Below, piece by piece: positions 25,379 through 34,834 of a DNA stretch of 64,000 nt. The DNA is from an uncultured Candidatus Melainabacteria bacterium (GTDB lineage Bacteria > Cyanobacteriota > Vampirovibrionia > Gastranaerophilales > Gastranaerophilaceae). The stretch is from the NCBI GenBank assembly GCA_934692665.1, contig CAKUUG010000002.1, positions 19,967 through 83,966 of the forward strand, given 5' to 3'. Positions within the stretch are counted from its first letter, which is position 1; each line of letters opens with the position of its first letter. The translations under genes and the position numbers were made by a program. The notes beneath the pieces are model-generated. The model was not told the DNA's origin, ran no database searches, and saw nothing but the letters and a program-made list of their open reading frames with translations.

Positions 25379-27181
25379 GTGTATAAACAAATTTTCAAAA
25401 AAGCCAAAATTACATCGCTAGCTCTTGCTGCTTGTTTGACCTTTTCTATGGGTAATGTGAATGCTGCAACAATGGGTAACGCTGATGCTGCGGCTGCTTC
25501 AAATGCTTTTGGTAAATATGATGCCGGTATGATTGACCAAATGAACTTGCGTCAAATAAAAGACTATGAGCAACGCATCAGAAACTACAAAGAAAAAGAG
25601 CACCAAGAACAAAATATTGAGATGAATAAAGAAATGAAAGAAAAATTGAGCGAATTTGCCAATAAAGAAGTTCAATTTACTCTTAATTCTATTCATATAA
25701 CCGGTAATACAGAATATACAGAAGAACAATTGATGAATTTGGTGTGTAATAAAGTCGGACAAACTGTTACAATCAATGATTTGATTGGTATGGCAAATGC
25801 TATTACTGAATATTACCAAAGAAACGGATATATTTCTACAACGGCTTATTTACCGCCACAAAAGGTTGAAGATGGTAATGTTGAAATTGTTGTATTGGAA
25901 GGAAAATACGGTAATATCACAATTGAAGGTAATAAATGGGCACGTAAAAGATATTTGAATGCAACTTTCTTAAAAGACAAAAGTGTTCAAGAAGATAAAG
26001 TTCTTAATATTGCCGATGTTCAAGAGTCTCTTCGTGAATTAAATGCTCATGATTATATAAAAGGTGCTGTTGCGTTACAAGACAACGAAGATTCTGAACA
26101 ATATACAGATTTGACGTTGACAGTAAAAGACAGATTTCCTATCGACTTCGATTTCAGATTTGATAACCAAGGTAGATCTTCTGTCGGTTTGAATCGTTTC
26201 GTTATATTTGCCGGTATGAGCAACTTGACCGGTTTTGGTGATCAGTTGTTGTCTACAACATCAATGGCAAGAAGTTCATTTAGCCAAGGTGTATTTTATT
26301 CTGTACCAATTGGCAGACATGAAACAAAATTGAATGTCGGTTATTCTTATTCAGGTACAAAACTTGATAGAGGTGAATTTAAAAGCCTAGATATTAAAGG
26401 TAAATCTCACAACTTCTATTTTGATTTATCAAGAAGATTAATTAAAACTGAAAACTATAAATTATACGGTGATGTAGGTTTTGACCTTAGAAATACAAAC
26501 ACAACCTATACTGCCCTTGGTCAAAAATACGATTTGTATGGTTATAGAACAAGATCAATTAAATTAAACTTAACCAACATTAAAGATGACGCTTATGGTA
26601 AATGGTTTGGTAATATCGGTTTGGCAAAAGGTATTGATATCTTTGGTGCATCAAACTACGATATAAATAATGACCTTGGCGGCAAAAAGAATCCTTCAAA
26701 CAGAGTATTTAAAATACAAGCTTCTATCGCTCGTTTGCAAGTTTTACCTTGGAGAATGATGGGTATATTTACTGCAAATGGTCAATGGGTTAACAGAAAC
26801 GCTTGGTATTCTGATAAAATGCAAATCGGTGGTATCTCTTCAATCAGAGGTTTTGAAGAAGGTTACTTCTTGAGAGACTATGGTGTAACAGGTAGCGTTG
26901 AATTAAGAGCACCTATTCCAGGACTTAACCATTTGCCTGAAAAACTCAGATTTATTGATGACTCTATCAGATTGGCTGCATTCTGCGACTTAGGTTGGTT
27001 TGGTGATTATAACCGAAGTGTTTCGGGTTCAACATTTGTTATGAGTGTTGGTGGTGGTTTAGTTTTGAAAATGACAAGATATTTATCTAGTAACGTATAC
27101 TTCGGTGTTCCGATAATAAACAAACCTGACGATGCGTCGAGCTTCAGAGTTCACTTTATGATTACATCAAATATATTATAA
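25379..27181 (+). CDS. TpsB outer-membrane transporter (FhaC/ShlB family)
   Basis: Outer-membrane channel that exports TpsA. It starts at GTG, eight bases after aaggaa. The signal peptide spans residues 1-29 (LALAACLTFSMGNVNA). A charged helix (about 45-85) precedes two POTRA domains; the first has FTLNSIHITGNTEYTEEQL and GYISTTAYLPPQKVEDG. A 16-strand barrel follows from about residue 250, with the conserved IRGFEEGYFLRDYGVTGSVE motif (the VRGY-type loop-6 signature) near residue 490. Length 600 is typical. It is followed by a strong terminator and divergent from its TpsA. Confidence 0.93.
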   Translation: MYKQIFKKAKITSLALAACLTFSMGNVNAATMGNADAAAASNAFGKYDAGMIDQMNLRQIKDYEQRIRNYKEKEHQEQNIEMNKEMKEKLSEFANKEVQFTLNSIHITGNTEYTEEQLMNLVCNKVGQTVTINDLIGMANAITEYYQRNGYISTTAYLPPQKVEDGNVEIVVLEGKYGNITIEGNKWARKRYLNATFLKDKSVQEDKVLNIADVQESLRELNAHDYIKGAVALQDNEDSEQYTDLTLTVKDRFPIDFDFRFDNQGRSSVGLNRFVIFAGMSNLTGFGDQLLSTTSMARSSFSQGVFYSVPIGRHETKLNVGYSYSGTKLDRGEFKSLDIKGKSHNFYFDLSRRLIKTENYKLYGDVGFDLRNTNTTYTALGQKYDLYGYRTRSIKLNLTNIKDDAYGKWFGNIGLAKGIDIFGASNYDINNDLGGKKNPSNRVFKIQASIARLQVLPWRMMGIFTANGQWVNRNAWYSDKMQIGGISSIRGFEEGYFLRDYGVTGSVELRAPIPGLNHLPEKLRFIDDSIRLAAFCDLGWFGDYNRSVSGSTFVMSVGGGLVLKMTRYLSSNVYFGVPIINKPDDASSFRVHFMITSNIL

Positions 27182-27186
27182 GAATT

Positions 27187-27217
27187 AAAATCGAGTCTAA
27201 ATGACTCGATTTTTTTG
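27187..27217 (+). terminator. Terminator of tpsB
   Basis: Hairpin aaaatcgagtc / gactcgatttt with loop taaat, followed by a run of T. Confidence 0.88.
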
Positions 27218-27289
27218 TGATATTTAAAAACAATAGCAAGAAAATTTATTTACGATTTTTATTTATTTGTAACTATTCGGTGTAAAAAT

Positions 27290-28114
27290 ATGATAACAAT
27301 TTACAATGTAAGCTATGCTCAAAAAAGTGATATAAATCCTTGCAAAAAGACAAATTTTATACAAGTAAATAACGATAATGCTTCAAAAACGAGTAATCCT
27401 TCCGGTTTTACTTCTGTTGATACAATTAATCCTAAAAATAATTTTAATCGAAATGATTTGTTATTTATCTATAATGTTGAAAGCTTTGCAGATGATATAA
27501 TGTTAAAATTAAATGACATAAAATCAACTGCAAAAGTTGAATATTCAAGAGCATTTAATGAATTGCAAAATAGAACCATAAAAATAACAGCAGATGAAGA
27601 CAAAAAAATGGTTATGCATTTAGCAAAACAAGTTAATTCTGAAGTAGACAAAGATACGGATGATGAAAAATCAGCTTTAAGAAATTATTATATGAAAAAA
27701 GAACAATGGTTTATACCAAAAGAGATTGTAATGAAAACTTCAGATGGGGATAAAAATCAAGTTGTAATTGTTGAAAAAGATGATTTTGGCTATCCTTATA
27801 TATCGAAAATAATACAAGACAATGGAAAAACCGGTAAAAAAAGAGCGATGAATATTTTTTCTTTTTCTAAAGATAATGTTCTTCTTCGCTATGACGACAA
27901 TGTAAATTTAATCTCTGATAAAAAAGCACAAGCAAAAAGAAGTTATGTTTTTGTCGATCAAAACAATTTTGAATGCAGAATAGGACAAATTTTTGATGAA
28001 AATGGCGACAAACAAAAACCTATGCAAAAATATGTATTTAAAGATGAATTGTTGTCAGAGTTTCACTATCTGCATACTTTACCGAATGGAGAAGAAAGAA
28101 TTTTGAAATTTTGA
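27290..28114 (+). CDS. Hypothetical protein, family not recognised
   Basis: A 274-residue Lys/Asp/Asn-rich soluble protein without signal peptide or membrane helix. The N-terminal 55 residues are low-complexity and include PSGFTSVDTI, resembling the xFxS leader seen in other hypotheticals here. The middle is helical (NDIKSTAKVEYSRAFNELQN). The second half is beta-rich with successive hairpin-like strands (NQVVIVEKDDFGYPYISKII, NVLLRYDDNVNLIS, LLSEFHYLHTLPNGEERI in outline), reminiscent of YD/MORN-type strand repeats, though no canonical repeat is present. It stands alone between two terminators. Confidence 0.55.
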   Translation: MITIYNVSYAQKSDINPCKKTNFIQVNNDNASKTSNPSGFTSVDTINPKNNFNRNDLLFIYNVESFADDIMLKLNDIKSTAKVEYSRAFNELQNRTIKITADEDKKMVMHLAKQVNSEVDKDTDDEKSALRNYYMKKEQWFIPKEIVMKTSDGDKNQVVIVEKDDFGYPYISKIIQDNGKTGKKRAMNIFSFSKDNVLLRYDDNVNLISDKKAQAKRSYVFVDQNNFECRIGQIFDENGDKQKPMQKYVFKDELLSEFHYLHTLPNGEERILKF

Positions 28115-28133
28115 TTTAAATAACTTAAATAAA

Positions 28134-28165
28134 TTTTAAACCCGCTTATTTAGGCGGGTTTAAAA
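28134..28165. terminator. Bidirectional terminator between hypothetical and pheS
   Basis: Hairpin ttttaaacccgc / gcgggtttaaaa with loop ttatttag, between convergent stops. Confidence 0.85.
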
Positions 28166-29200
28166 TTAGAATTGTTTTAAAAATCTTTCATCATTGTTAA
28201 AAAATAGTCGTATATCATCTATTGCGTATTTTAACATTGCAAGACGTTCAACGCCCATTCCAAACGCAAAACCTGAATATGATTCAGGGTCAATTCCGAC
28301 TCCTTTTAAGACATTTGGATCTACCATGCCGGCACCAAGTATCTCTAGCCAACCACTGCCTGAACAAACCGAACAACCTTTTCCTTGACACATAATGCAT
28401 TGAACATCGATTTCAACAGATGGTTCAGTAAATGGGAAAAAGCTGCTTCTATATCTTGTTGGTCTGGTTGAACCAAAATACAATCTGATAAATTCGTTTA
28501 GCACGCCTTTTAATTGTGCCATTGTAACATCTTTATCTACGTATAAACCTTCTATTTGGTGGAATAAGTTATTTTTGCGTGCTGAAACAGATTCGTTTCT
28601 ATATACTCTTCCCGGAGAAATGATTTTTATTGGAGGTTTTGAATTTATCATTTGTCTAGCTTGTGCATTCGATGTTTGGCTTCTTAAAACTACATTTTGG
28701 AGATTTGCACAATAGAACGTATCTTGTACATCTCTTGCAGGATGTTCTTTTGGAACATTTAACAAATCAAAATTAAATTTTTCCAATTCGACTTCCGGAG
28801 AAAATTCGGGATTAATTAATGAAAAACCTAAGTGATTAAATATTTCAACAATTTCATTTACTGTCTTTGTTAAAGGATGAACATGTCCTAGTGGTGTGTA
28901 GTCGCCATCCAGCGTAACATCTATCTTTTCCTTTAAAAGTTTTTCGTTCAGTTCTTTTTTATAGAAAAATTCATTTTTTTCATTTATTAATGAATTGAGT
29001 TCATTTGAAACTTTGTTCAACAATGCCCCAATTACAGGTTTTTCTTCCGGGGATAAGTCTTTCATGCCTTTTTTTAAATTATTGAATTCAGAATTTCTTG
29101 ATAAAAATTGGTTTTTAACTTCTTCAAGTTCTTTTAAATTGTTTGCTTTTTCTATTTTTTCAAGGGCTTCCGTCTTTATTTGATTGATTTTATTTTCCAT
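28166..29200 (-). CDS. pheS: Phenylalanyl-tRNA synthetase alpha subunit
   Basis: Class II aminoacyl-tRNA synthetase catalytic subunit, charging tRNA-Phe. An N-terminal coiled coil (about 1-85) is followed by the catalytic core with GHVHPLTKTVNEIVEIF, DTFYCANLQNVVLRSQTS (motif 2 region), GRVYRNESVSARKNNLFHQIEG and FAFGMGVERLAMLKY (motif 3, near residue 312). Two CxxC pairs (VQCIMCQGKGCSVCSGSGW) form a zinc-like site seen in some bacterial PheS. Length 344 is normal. pheT is not adjacent, unlike in many bacteria. Confidence 0.97.
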   Translation of the reverse strand: MENKINQIKTEALEKIEKANNLKELEEVKNQFLSRNSEFNNLKKGMKDLSPEEKPVIGALLNKVSNELNSLINEKNEFFYKKELNEKLLKEKIDVTLDGDYTPLGHVHPLTKTVNEIVEIFNHLGFSLINPEFSPEVELEKFNFDLLNVPKEHPARDVQDTFYCANLQNVVLRSQTSNAQARQMINSKPPIKIISPGRVYRNESVSARKNNLFHQIEGLYVDKDVTMAQLKGVLNEFIRLYFGSTRPTRYRSSFFPFTEPSVEIDVQCIMCQGKGCSVCSGSGWLEILGAGMVDPNVLKGVGIDPESYSGFAFGMGVERLAMLKYAIDDIRLFFNNDERFLKQF

Positions 29201-29246
29201 TTTGCTTTCTCCTTTGAATATAATAGCTTAAACAAAAAAAATGTAC

Positions 29247-29252
29247 TATAAT
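29247..29252 (+). promoter_or_regulatory. -10 element very close to the 29260 start codon
   Basis: A perfect TATAAT ends only seven bases before the ATG at 29260. If used, the transcript would begin at or next to the start codon. No good -35 is seen 17 bases upstream. Confidence 0.4.
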
Positions 29253-29259
29253 AACTTTT

Positions 29260-30774
29260 ATGGATTTTATTTTTTACATTACTTTATTTCTTTTTATTGC
29301 TTTATTTGGCAGTTTGGATATTAATATCGACTATGACTTTTGGGCGAGGTTGATCGTCGGAAAAAGTTTTTTTCAAACAGGTATTCTATTTAACAATGAT
29401 TTTTACTCTTTTGGAAAAACTCATTTGTTTATCGACCATGAATGGGGTTCAAGTTTGATTTTTTACTTGATTCAAAATTACCTTGGCGATGTTGGATTGT
29501 TTTTGTTTAAAATTTCAATGATTTTTTTGACTTTTTTCTTAATTACAAAAACAATAAAATTAAAAAATCCTTCAGTCAAACTTCATTTCTTGTTATTCCT
29601 TTTTGCTATACACGCTGTATGTTATAATGTTTTTTCGACAATAAGATGTCAGATATTTTCGTTTTTCTTTTTTGTTTTTTATATTTATGTTTTGGAATAT
29701 GCAAAAGAAAAGAAAAATTACAAAATACTCTGGGTTTTGCCTTTGTTGAATATAATTTGGGCAAATCTCCATGGGGGGTTTGTTTTGGGAATTGCACTGA
29801 TGCTTATTTTTGCAATAGGTGAAAAATTAAACAAGAATCCCTCAAAGCCCTACCTTTTTGCTTGTTGTATTTCGTTGTTGACGAGTCTTTTGAATCCATA
29901 CGGAATAAAATACCTAATTTATATTTTCGATGCATTTACATTGAATAGAATCCACATCCCTGAGTGGCAAAGTGCATTTTTTAATAAAAATTTCATATTT
30001 GCTTTGCCAAAATTTAAAATATTCTTTTTTGGAACTTTTGTTTGCTGGATTTTTTATTTAATCAAAAATATAAAATCAAATTTCAAAGATTCATATATCA
30101 AACTCGACAAAACAAAATATTTAATCCTGATTTTTTCAACTCTAATTGCACTAAAAAGCATTAGGTGTCACCCGTTTTTTGTTTATTGTGTTTTAACATA
30201 TTGTTATTGTGATTTTAACAATCTTTTTAAAGCGAAATTCTTAAACAAAATGAATACTTTTGTTGATATGCTTTTATTTGTTTTGGTGTTTATTTCTTCT
30301 GTTTCTCATTTGTATGATTATAAATTTAAAAATATAGTTAGCGAAAGTGTTTATCCGGTAAAAAGCGTAGAATTTATCAAAGAAAACAACTTAAAAGGAA
30401 ATATTTTTACAATTTTTCACACAGGAAGTTATGTTGCATACAAACTCTATCCCAATAACCATATTTATATGGACGGAAGATATGAAGAAGTCTATGATGA
30501 TTCTTTGATTAACAATATGGGGAAATTCTTTTTAGGAGAAGATTATAAGGAATTTTTGAATCATTATCATTTTGATATTTTGATAATGGATAAAACCTAC
30601 CCCAAAATAATTGAATACCTGAAACACGATTCCGATTGGTTTTTGGCATTTGATGAAAAAGCATTTTGTGTGTTTTTGCCTGCCAAGTTAAAAAATAGAA
30701 GGTTTATTTACCCTAAAAAAACTCTTGACCAAATAAACAAAGAAAAATTTATAACTAATATCAATTGGCTATAA
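29260..30774 (+). CDS. GT-C-like multi-pass membrane protein (putative glycosyltransferase)
   Basis: A 504-residue protein with about ten membrane helices in residues 1-350. The first loop has DINIDYDFWARLIVGKSFF then FYSFGKTHLFIDHEWGSSLI, equivalent to the 'D.wWhl..G..i......Dp.S......w..hEWl' pattern of GT-C-like membrane enzymes. A soluble C-terminal domain (about 370-504) has FHTGSYVAYKLYPNNHIYMDGR. Such proteins use lipid-linked sugars on the outer face of the inner membrane; the acceptor is unknown. There is no clear ribosome site. It precedes the AsmA-like gene by 88 bases. Confidence 0.7.
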   Translation: MDFIFYITLFLFIALFGSLDINIDYDFWARLIVGKSFFQTGILFNNDFYSFGKTHLFIDHEWGSSLIFYLIQNYLGDVGLFLFKISMIFLTFFLITKTIKLKNPSVKLHFLLFLFAIHAVCYNVFSTIRCQIFSFFFFVFYIYVLEYAKEKKNYKILWVLPLLNIIWANLHGGFVLGIALMLIFAIGEKLNKNPSKPYLFACCISLLTSLLNPYGIKYLIYIFDAFTLNRIHIPEWQSAFFNKNFIFALPKFKIFFFGTFVCWIFYLIKNIKSNFKDSYIKLDKTKYLILIFSTLIALKSIRCHPFFVYCVLTYCYCDFNNLFKAKFLNKMNTFVDMLLFVLVFISSVSHLYDYKFKNIVSESVYPVKSVEFIKENNLKGNIFTIFHTGSYVAYKLYPNNHIYMDGRYEEVYDDSLINNMGKFFLGEDYKEFLNHYHFDILIMDKTYPKIIEYLKHDSDWFLAFDEKAFCVFLPAKLKNRRFIYPKKTLDQINKEKFITNINWL

Positions 30775-30862
30775 ATGTTACAATTGATACATTTTTTTGT
30801 TTATTATTTCATTTATCAACTATAATGGTAATGACACTATTTTTCTTGGGGAGTTAGTGATA

Positions 30863-33800
30863 ATGAAGAGATTTTTAAATATTTTATCTATAATTCTGTT
30901 GTCTTTTATAGGACTATTGTATTTAGTATTTTTGCTTGTTCCTTTATTTATAAATCTTGATTTTTTAAAACCGCAGATTCAACAAATCGTCAAAGACTCT
31001 TCAAAACTAAATCTCAATTATTCAAAGTTGAAAATCTATACAACCCCTCTTTTATCGGCAGGTGTAATTATAGAAGACATAAATATTTCATTTGACGACA
31101 AAACAGCACTATTCAAAAGTGACAAAATCAAAACAGGAATAGCTCTTCCTTCTTTGTTGACCTTGACCGTAAAAGCAGCTTATAGCGAAATATCCAATCC
31201 AAATATAAATTTGGAAATAATAGATAACAAACAATACAAAGTGGTTTCATTGATTGAAGAAATAATTAATGAAAATATCAAAAAACCAAAAATCGAAAAG
31301 CAAAAAACAGAACAAGACATAAAAAATGAACAAATCCTTGCTTGGGTATTGGAGCATTTAAGAATAAAAGTACCAAATGTTAAAGTTGTAAACTATAAAG
31401 TTGATATCAACAATCCCCAAACAAAAAACAAATTATTGCTTTCGGGTGATGAAATTAAATTGGGTTATATAAGTAAAACAAATACTGTGAAGCTAAAAAC
31501 AATTCTTCATTTGTATTCAAATGAAAATCAAAATATTTTAGCGGATTTGGATATAAAGACTTTTATCCCAAAAACTACCCCTTCTCAAAAAGAAGAAATT
31601 GACCCTGACGAAATAATTGAAATACCCTTTATAAACATTATTGATATATATCAAACTTACGACTTAAAAACAAACATCACATCAAAACTAAGAATAAAAA
31701 ATTCAAAAAACAAAGGCATTCTCGCATTCGGTTATTTTGATGTAGATGACTTAACGCTAAAATTGTCAAATATTCAACTTCCGAAAAGCTATTTTCATTC
31801 AAAATTCAATGGCCAAAGAATTGTATATGAAAGCAATATTTTTGTAAAAAGCGATGAAAAATTGGATGTTGCCGGTTTTGTACAAATGGGTAAAAATCCA
31901 CGTTTAAAAACTGCACTAAAATCTGACGATATTCATTTTGATAACGTTTTGGCTTTGATTAAAGGGTTATTGGATAGTTTGAACATCAAAAACAGCATAC
32001 CATTAATCGAAGCAAAAGGTTATCTCAGTGCAAATGCTATGATTGATACAGATTTTAAAAATTTAAAATCTAACGGTAAAATAATCGTAAAAGATGGCTC
32101 TTTTCTTAACAAAAAAACAAACATCGGAATTAAAAATATTGTTGCAGATTTGATTTTTGACAACGATTCGATAGATATCAAAAAAGCACAAGCGGCAATC
32201 AATGATTCACAAATAAATTTGTCCGGCAATATTGACAACAAATCCAATGCAGATATTAATTTTTCAATAAATAATTTGTCTTTACCTATTTTGTATAATG
32301 CATTTGCACCAAAAGAGTTGAAAAATTTATACAAACTAAATTCTTTGAATTTGACTGCAAATGCAAACATAAAAGGCAAATTGAATGACTTAAATGCTAT
32401 ATTGAGTGCAAAATTTGATAATTTATCTTTGAATGACTATAAAAAAACTATGTTTGTACTAAATAAAAGTATAGTTTTTGACTTAAAAGGCAACAAAGAA
32501 GACATTAATGCAAAGTTAACCGATTCAGGTTTTAATTTTAATATTCCAAAATCAAATGTCTACACAAATATTTCAACATTAACCATTGACATTAATAAAG
32601 ACAAAATCGCAATAAATCCTTTTAATTTTGTTTACAATAAAAATTCAAAATTTAACATTAAAGGTGAAATTGCTGATTATCTAAAAAACAGCAATCTAGA
32701 TCTTTTTGTAGATGGTTTGATTTCAACAAATGATATTAAAAATACACTTGGCAAAGAAGTTTCTTATTATTTGAAATCTTCAGGGAATATCCCTCTAAAA
32801 GCTTCAATAAAAGGCGATAAAAAAACTCAAAACATTTTAGCACAAATTTATTCGAATTCTGCTAATTTTATTACGCTGATTGATTTGAAGGATTTATATG
32901 GCACAAATACACTTATTCAAGGTGATATAAAACTAAAAGGAAACAAAATCCACATAAAAAATTCAGGATTATTTAAAACAAATCAAAAATTTTCAAATGA
33001 TTTAGTATTAAATCAACAAAACAAAAAAGAATTGGTTGAACTAAGTGCGATATTGGAAAACAACCATTGCAATCTTTTGAGAATCAATATTCCTAACGAG
33101 TTAAAAGGTAAAATTTCTATTATGAAAAATTCTTCTTTTAAAACAAAAGGAAAATTGATTGCAAACGGAGAAATAAATTCGCTCAATTTTTTGGGTAATT
33201 TAAAAATTTATGATGTAAAAATACCCGAGTTGAAACTCGGTGTTCAAAATGTTGCAATAAATTTGCTTGCAAAAAAACTCTCGCTCAACCTGGATAATAT
33301 TGATTTGAATGGTTCAAAAATCGATGCATCTTTAAAAACAGACATTATTCCATCAAAAATTATCAATATTTCTGATGTAAGAGTGAATTCAAATTTTGTT
33401 GATGTAGACAAAACAATGATAGTATCAAATGAAGCAATGAAGTATTTGCCTCCTGCTTCTTCAAATAAACAAACTGTAAAATCTAAAAAACAAAATAGCG
33501 AAAACTTGATTCCTGTTAGTATGGATGGAAAATTTTCAATCAAAAAAATCACAACAGGACAAATTGTCTTAAATGATACAACAGGCAATATAAAATTGCA
33601 CAATAATGATTTAATGATTGAAAAACTCAAAACAAAAGGCTTCAATGGTGCTATGAGAGGCAAAATTACAATGAATTTGCTCTCTTCTCTTTTGACAATA
33701 AAAATGCATGGTGAAAATATTGATTCAAACGCTATGCTTTTAGAAGCTGCAAATATGAAAGATATGATTTCAGGTATATTGAAATTTAGAGCAGACATTT

Positions 33801-34834
33801 CTCTAAAAGGTATAACATATCTAGAACAAGTAAAATCCCTAAAAGGCAATGTTGATTTTTCGATAAAGGATGGTCAATATGGGCCTTTTGCGAAATTGGA
33901 AAACTTCTTTTTGGCAGAAAACATTAGAGAAAACCCTGTATTCAAAGCAACAATTGGTGCGGTATTGACTCCTATTCTTACGATAGATAGTACTCATTTT
34001 GAAGAATTAGAAGGACATTTGAATTTCAAAAATGGAAAGACTTATCTTTCCCCTATAACTTCTAGAGGTGATATATTGTGTATCTTGATAAAAGGAAATA
34101 TGGATTTAGTAAACAATATTCTGGATTCAAGGGTTAGAGTTCGTTTGGCTTCTACTGTTTCTGATATGTTAGGGCCTTTAGCAATGGCAAATCCTGTTAA
34201 CTTAATAAAAAATACCCCGGGGTTGAATATTGTAACTGCAAAATTATTTACATTCTTTACTCAAGTTGTAGCTGAAGAAGAATATAAAGAAATTCCGGAT
34301 TTCAGTGCAAATCACTCTGACAAAAATGCAACGAAATTCCAAATTGTTTTGGCTGGTGATGTAAACAAGCCTCTAAAATTGGTAAAATCATTTAAATGGT
34401 TGTCTTTGCAAGAAGATTTGGACAAAGCAAAAGAATTTAGTGACAAATATGTAAAAGAACAAGAAGATTTGGCTCGTCAACAATTGATGAATAAAATACA
34501 AGAAAAATATGAAGAAGATAACAAAGTCAAAATTGGAGTTCAAAAAGTTTTGCAGATGGATACAACTGCTCCCGAGGTAAAACAAATGTTGGTTGATGAA
34601 ATAATAAAAACCAAACAAGAATCGGTTGATAAGGTTCAAGCAAAAATTGAAACCAAAGTAAACGATTTTAATTCAAAAACCCAAGAAAAAGTCCAAACTT
34701 CTGTAAATAATTTACAGAACAATATAGAAACTAAAAAACAAGAAACATTGAATAAAATACAATCGAAAATACAATCAAAAGTTCCACAAAAAGAAGTTGT
34801 ACAAGAGGAGGTTAATATTGAAAGTGTTCAATAA
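30863..34834 (+). CDS. AsmA/YhdP-like giant envelope protein
   Basis: About 1323 residues, starting at MKRFLNILSI (ggggag lies about nine bases upstream; an in-frame TTG further upstream is not needed). One N-terminal membrane helix (about 5-28) is followed by the AsmA-type start 'LKPQIQQIVKDSSKLNLNY'. A very long repetitive beta-strand region follows, typical of bridge-like lipid transporters between inner and outer membranes. Near residues 990-1080 the YhdP/AsmA_2 C-terminal block appears (LKGNVDFSIKDGQYGPF, HFEELEGHLNFKNGKTYLSP). The last 150 residues form a Lys/Gln/Glu coiled coil that is unusual for the family. Its stop overlaps cysK. Confidence 0.82.
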   Translation: MKRFLNILSIILLSFIGLLYLVFLLVPLFINLDFLKPQIQQIVKDSSKLNLNYSKLKIYTTPLLSAGVIIEDINISFDDKTALFKSDKIKTGIALPSLLTLTVKAAYSEISNPNINLEIIDNKQYKVVSLIEEIINENIKKPKIEKQKTEQDIKNEQILAWVLEHLRIKVPNVKVVNYKVDINNPQTKNKLLLSGDEIKLGYISKTNTVKLKTILHLYSNENQNILADLDIKTFIPKTTPSQKEEIDPDEIIEIPFINIIDIYQTYDLKTNITSKLRIKNSKNKGILAFGYFDVDDLTLKLSNIQLPKSYFHSKFNGQRIVYESNIFVKSDEKLDVAGFVQMGKNPRLKTALKSDDIHFDNVLALIKGLLDSLNIKNSIPLIEAKGYLSANAMIDTDFKNLKSNGKIIVKDGSFLNKKTNIGIKNIVADLIFDNDSIDIKKAQAAINDSQINLSGNIDNKSNADINFSINNLSLPILYNAFAPKELKNLYKLNSLNLTANANIKGKLNDLNAILSAKFDNLSLNDYKKTMFVLNKSIVFDLKGNKEDINAKLTDSGFNFNIPKSNVYTNISTLTIDINKDKIAINPFNFVYNKNSKFNIKGEIADYLKNSNLDLFVDGLISTNDIKNTLGKEVSYYLKSSGNIPLKASIKGDKKTQNILAQIYSNSANFITLIDLKDLYGTNTLIQGDIKLKGNKIHIKNSGLFKTNQKFSNDLVLNQQNKKELVELSAILENNHCNLLRINIPNELKGKISIMKNSSFKTKGKLIANGEINSLNFLGNLKIYDVKIPELKLGVQNVAINLLAKKLSLNLDNIDLNGSKIDASLKTDIIPSKIINISDVRVNSNFVDVDKTMIVSNEAMKYLPPASSNKQTVKSKKQNSENLIPVSMDGKFSIKKITTGQIVLNDTTGNIKLHNNDLMIEKLKTKGFNGAMRGKITMNLLSSLLTIKMHGENIDSNAMLLEAANMKDMISGILKFRADISLKGITYLEQVKSLKGNVDFSIKDGQYGPFAKLENFFLAENIRENPVFKATIGAVLTPILTIDSTHFEELEGHLNFKNGKTYLSPITSRGDILCILIKGNMDLVNNILDSRVRVRLASTVSDMLGPLAMANPVNLIKNTPGLNIVTAKLFTFFTQVVAEEEYKEIPDFSANHSDKNATKFQIVLAGDVNKPLKLVKSFKWLSLQEDLDKAKEFSDKYVKEQEDLARQQLMNKIQEKYEEDNKVKIGVQKVLQMDTTAPEVKQMLVDEIIKTKQESVDKVQAKIETKVNDFNSKTQEKVQTSVNNLQNNIETKKQETLNKIQSKIQSKVPQKEVVQEEVNIESVQ

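Noticed and set aside
29201..29260. T-box leader for pheS
   Set aside because: The space upstream of pheS is only 59 bases and shared with a divergent gene, too short for a T-box.
33244..33849. 201-codon frame antisense to the AsmA-like gene
   Set aside because: Fully covered by a better-supported gene, with Ile/Phe-rich product typical of an AT-rich reverse strand.
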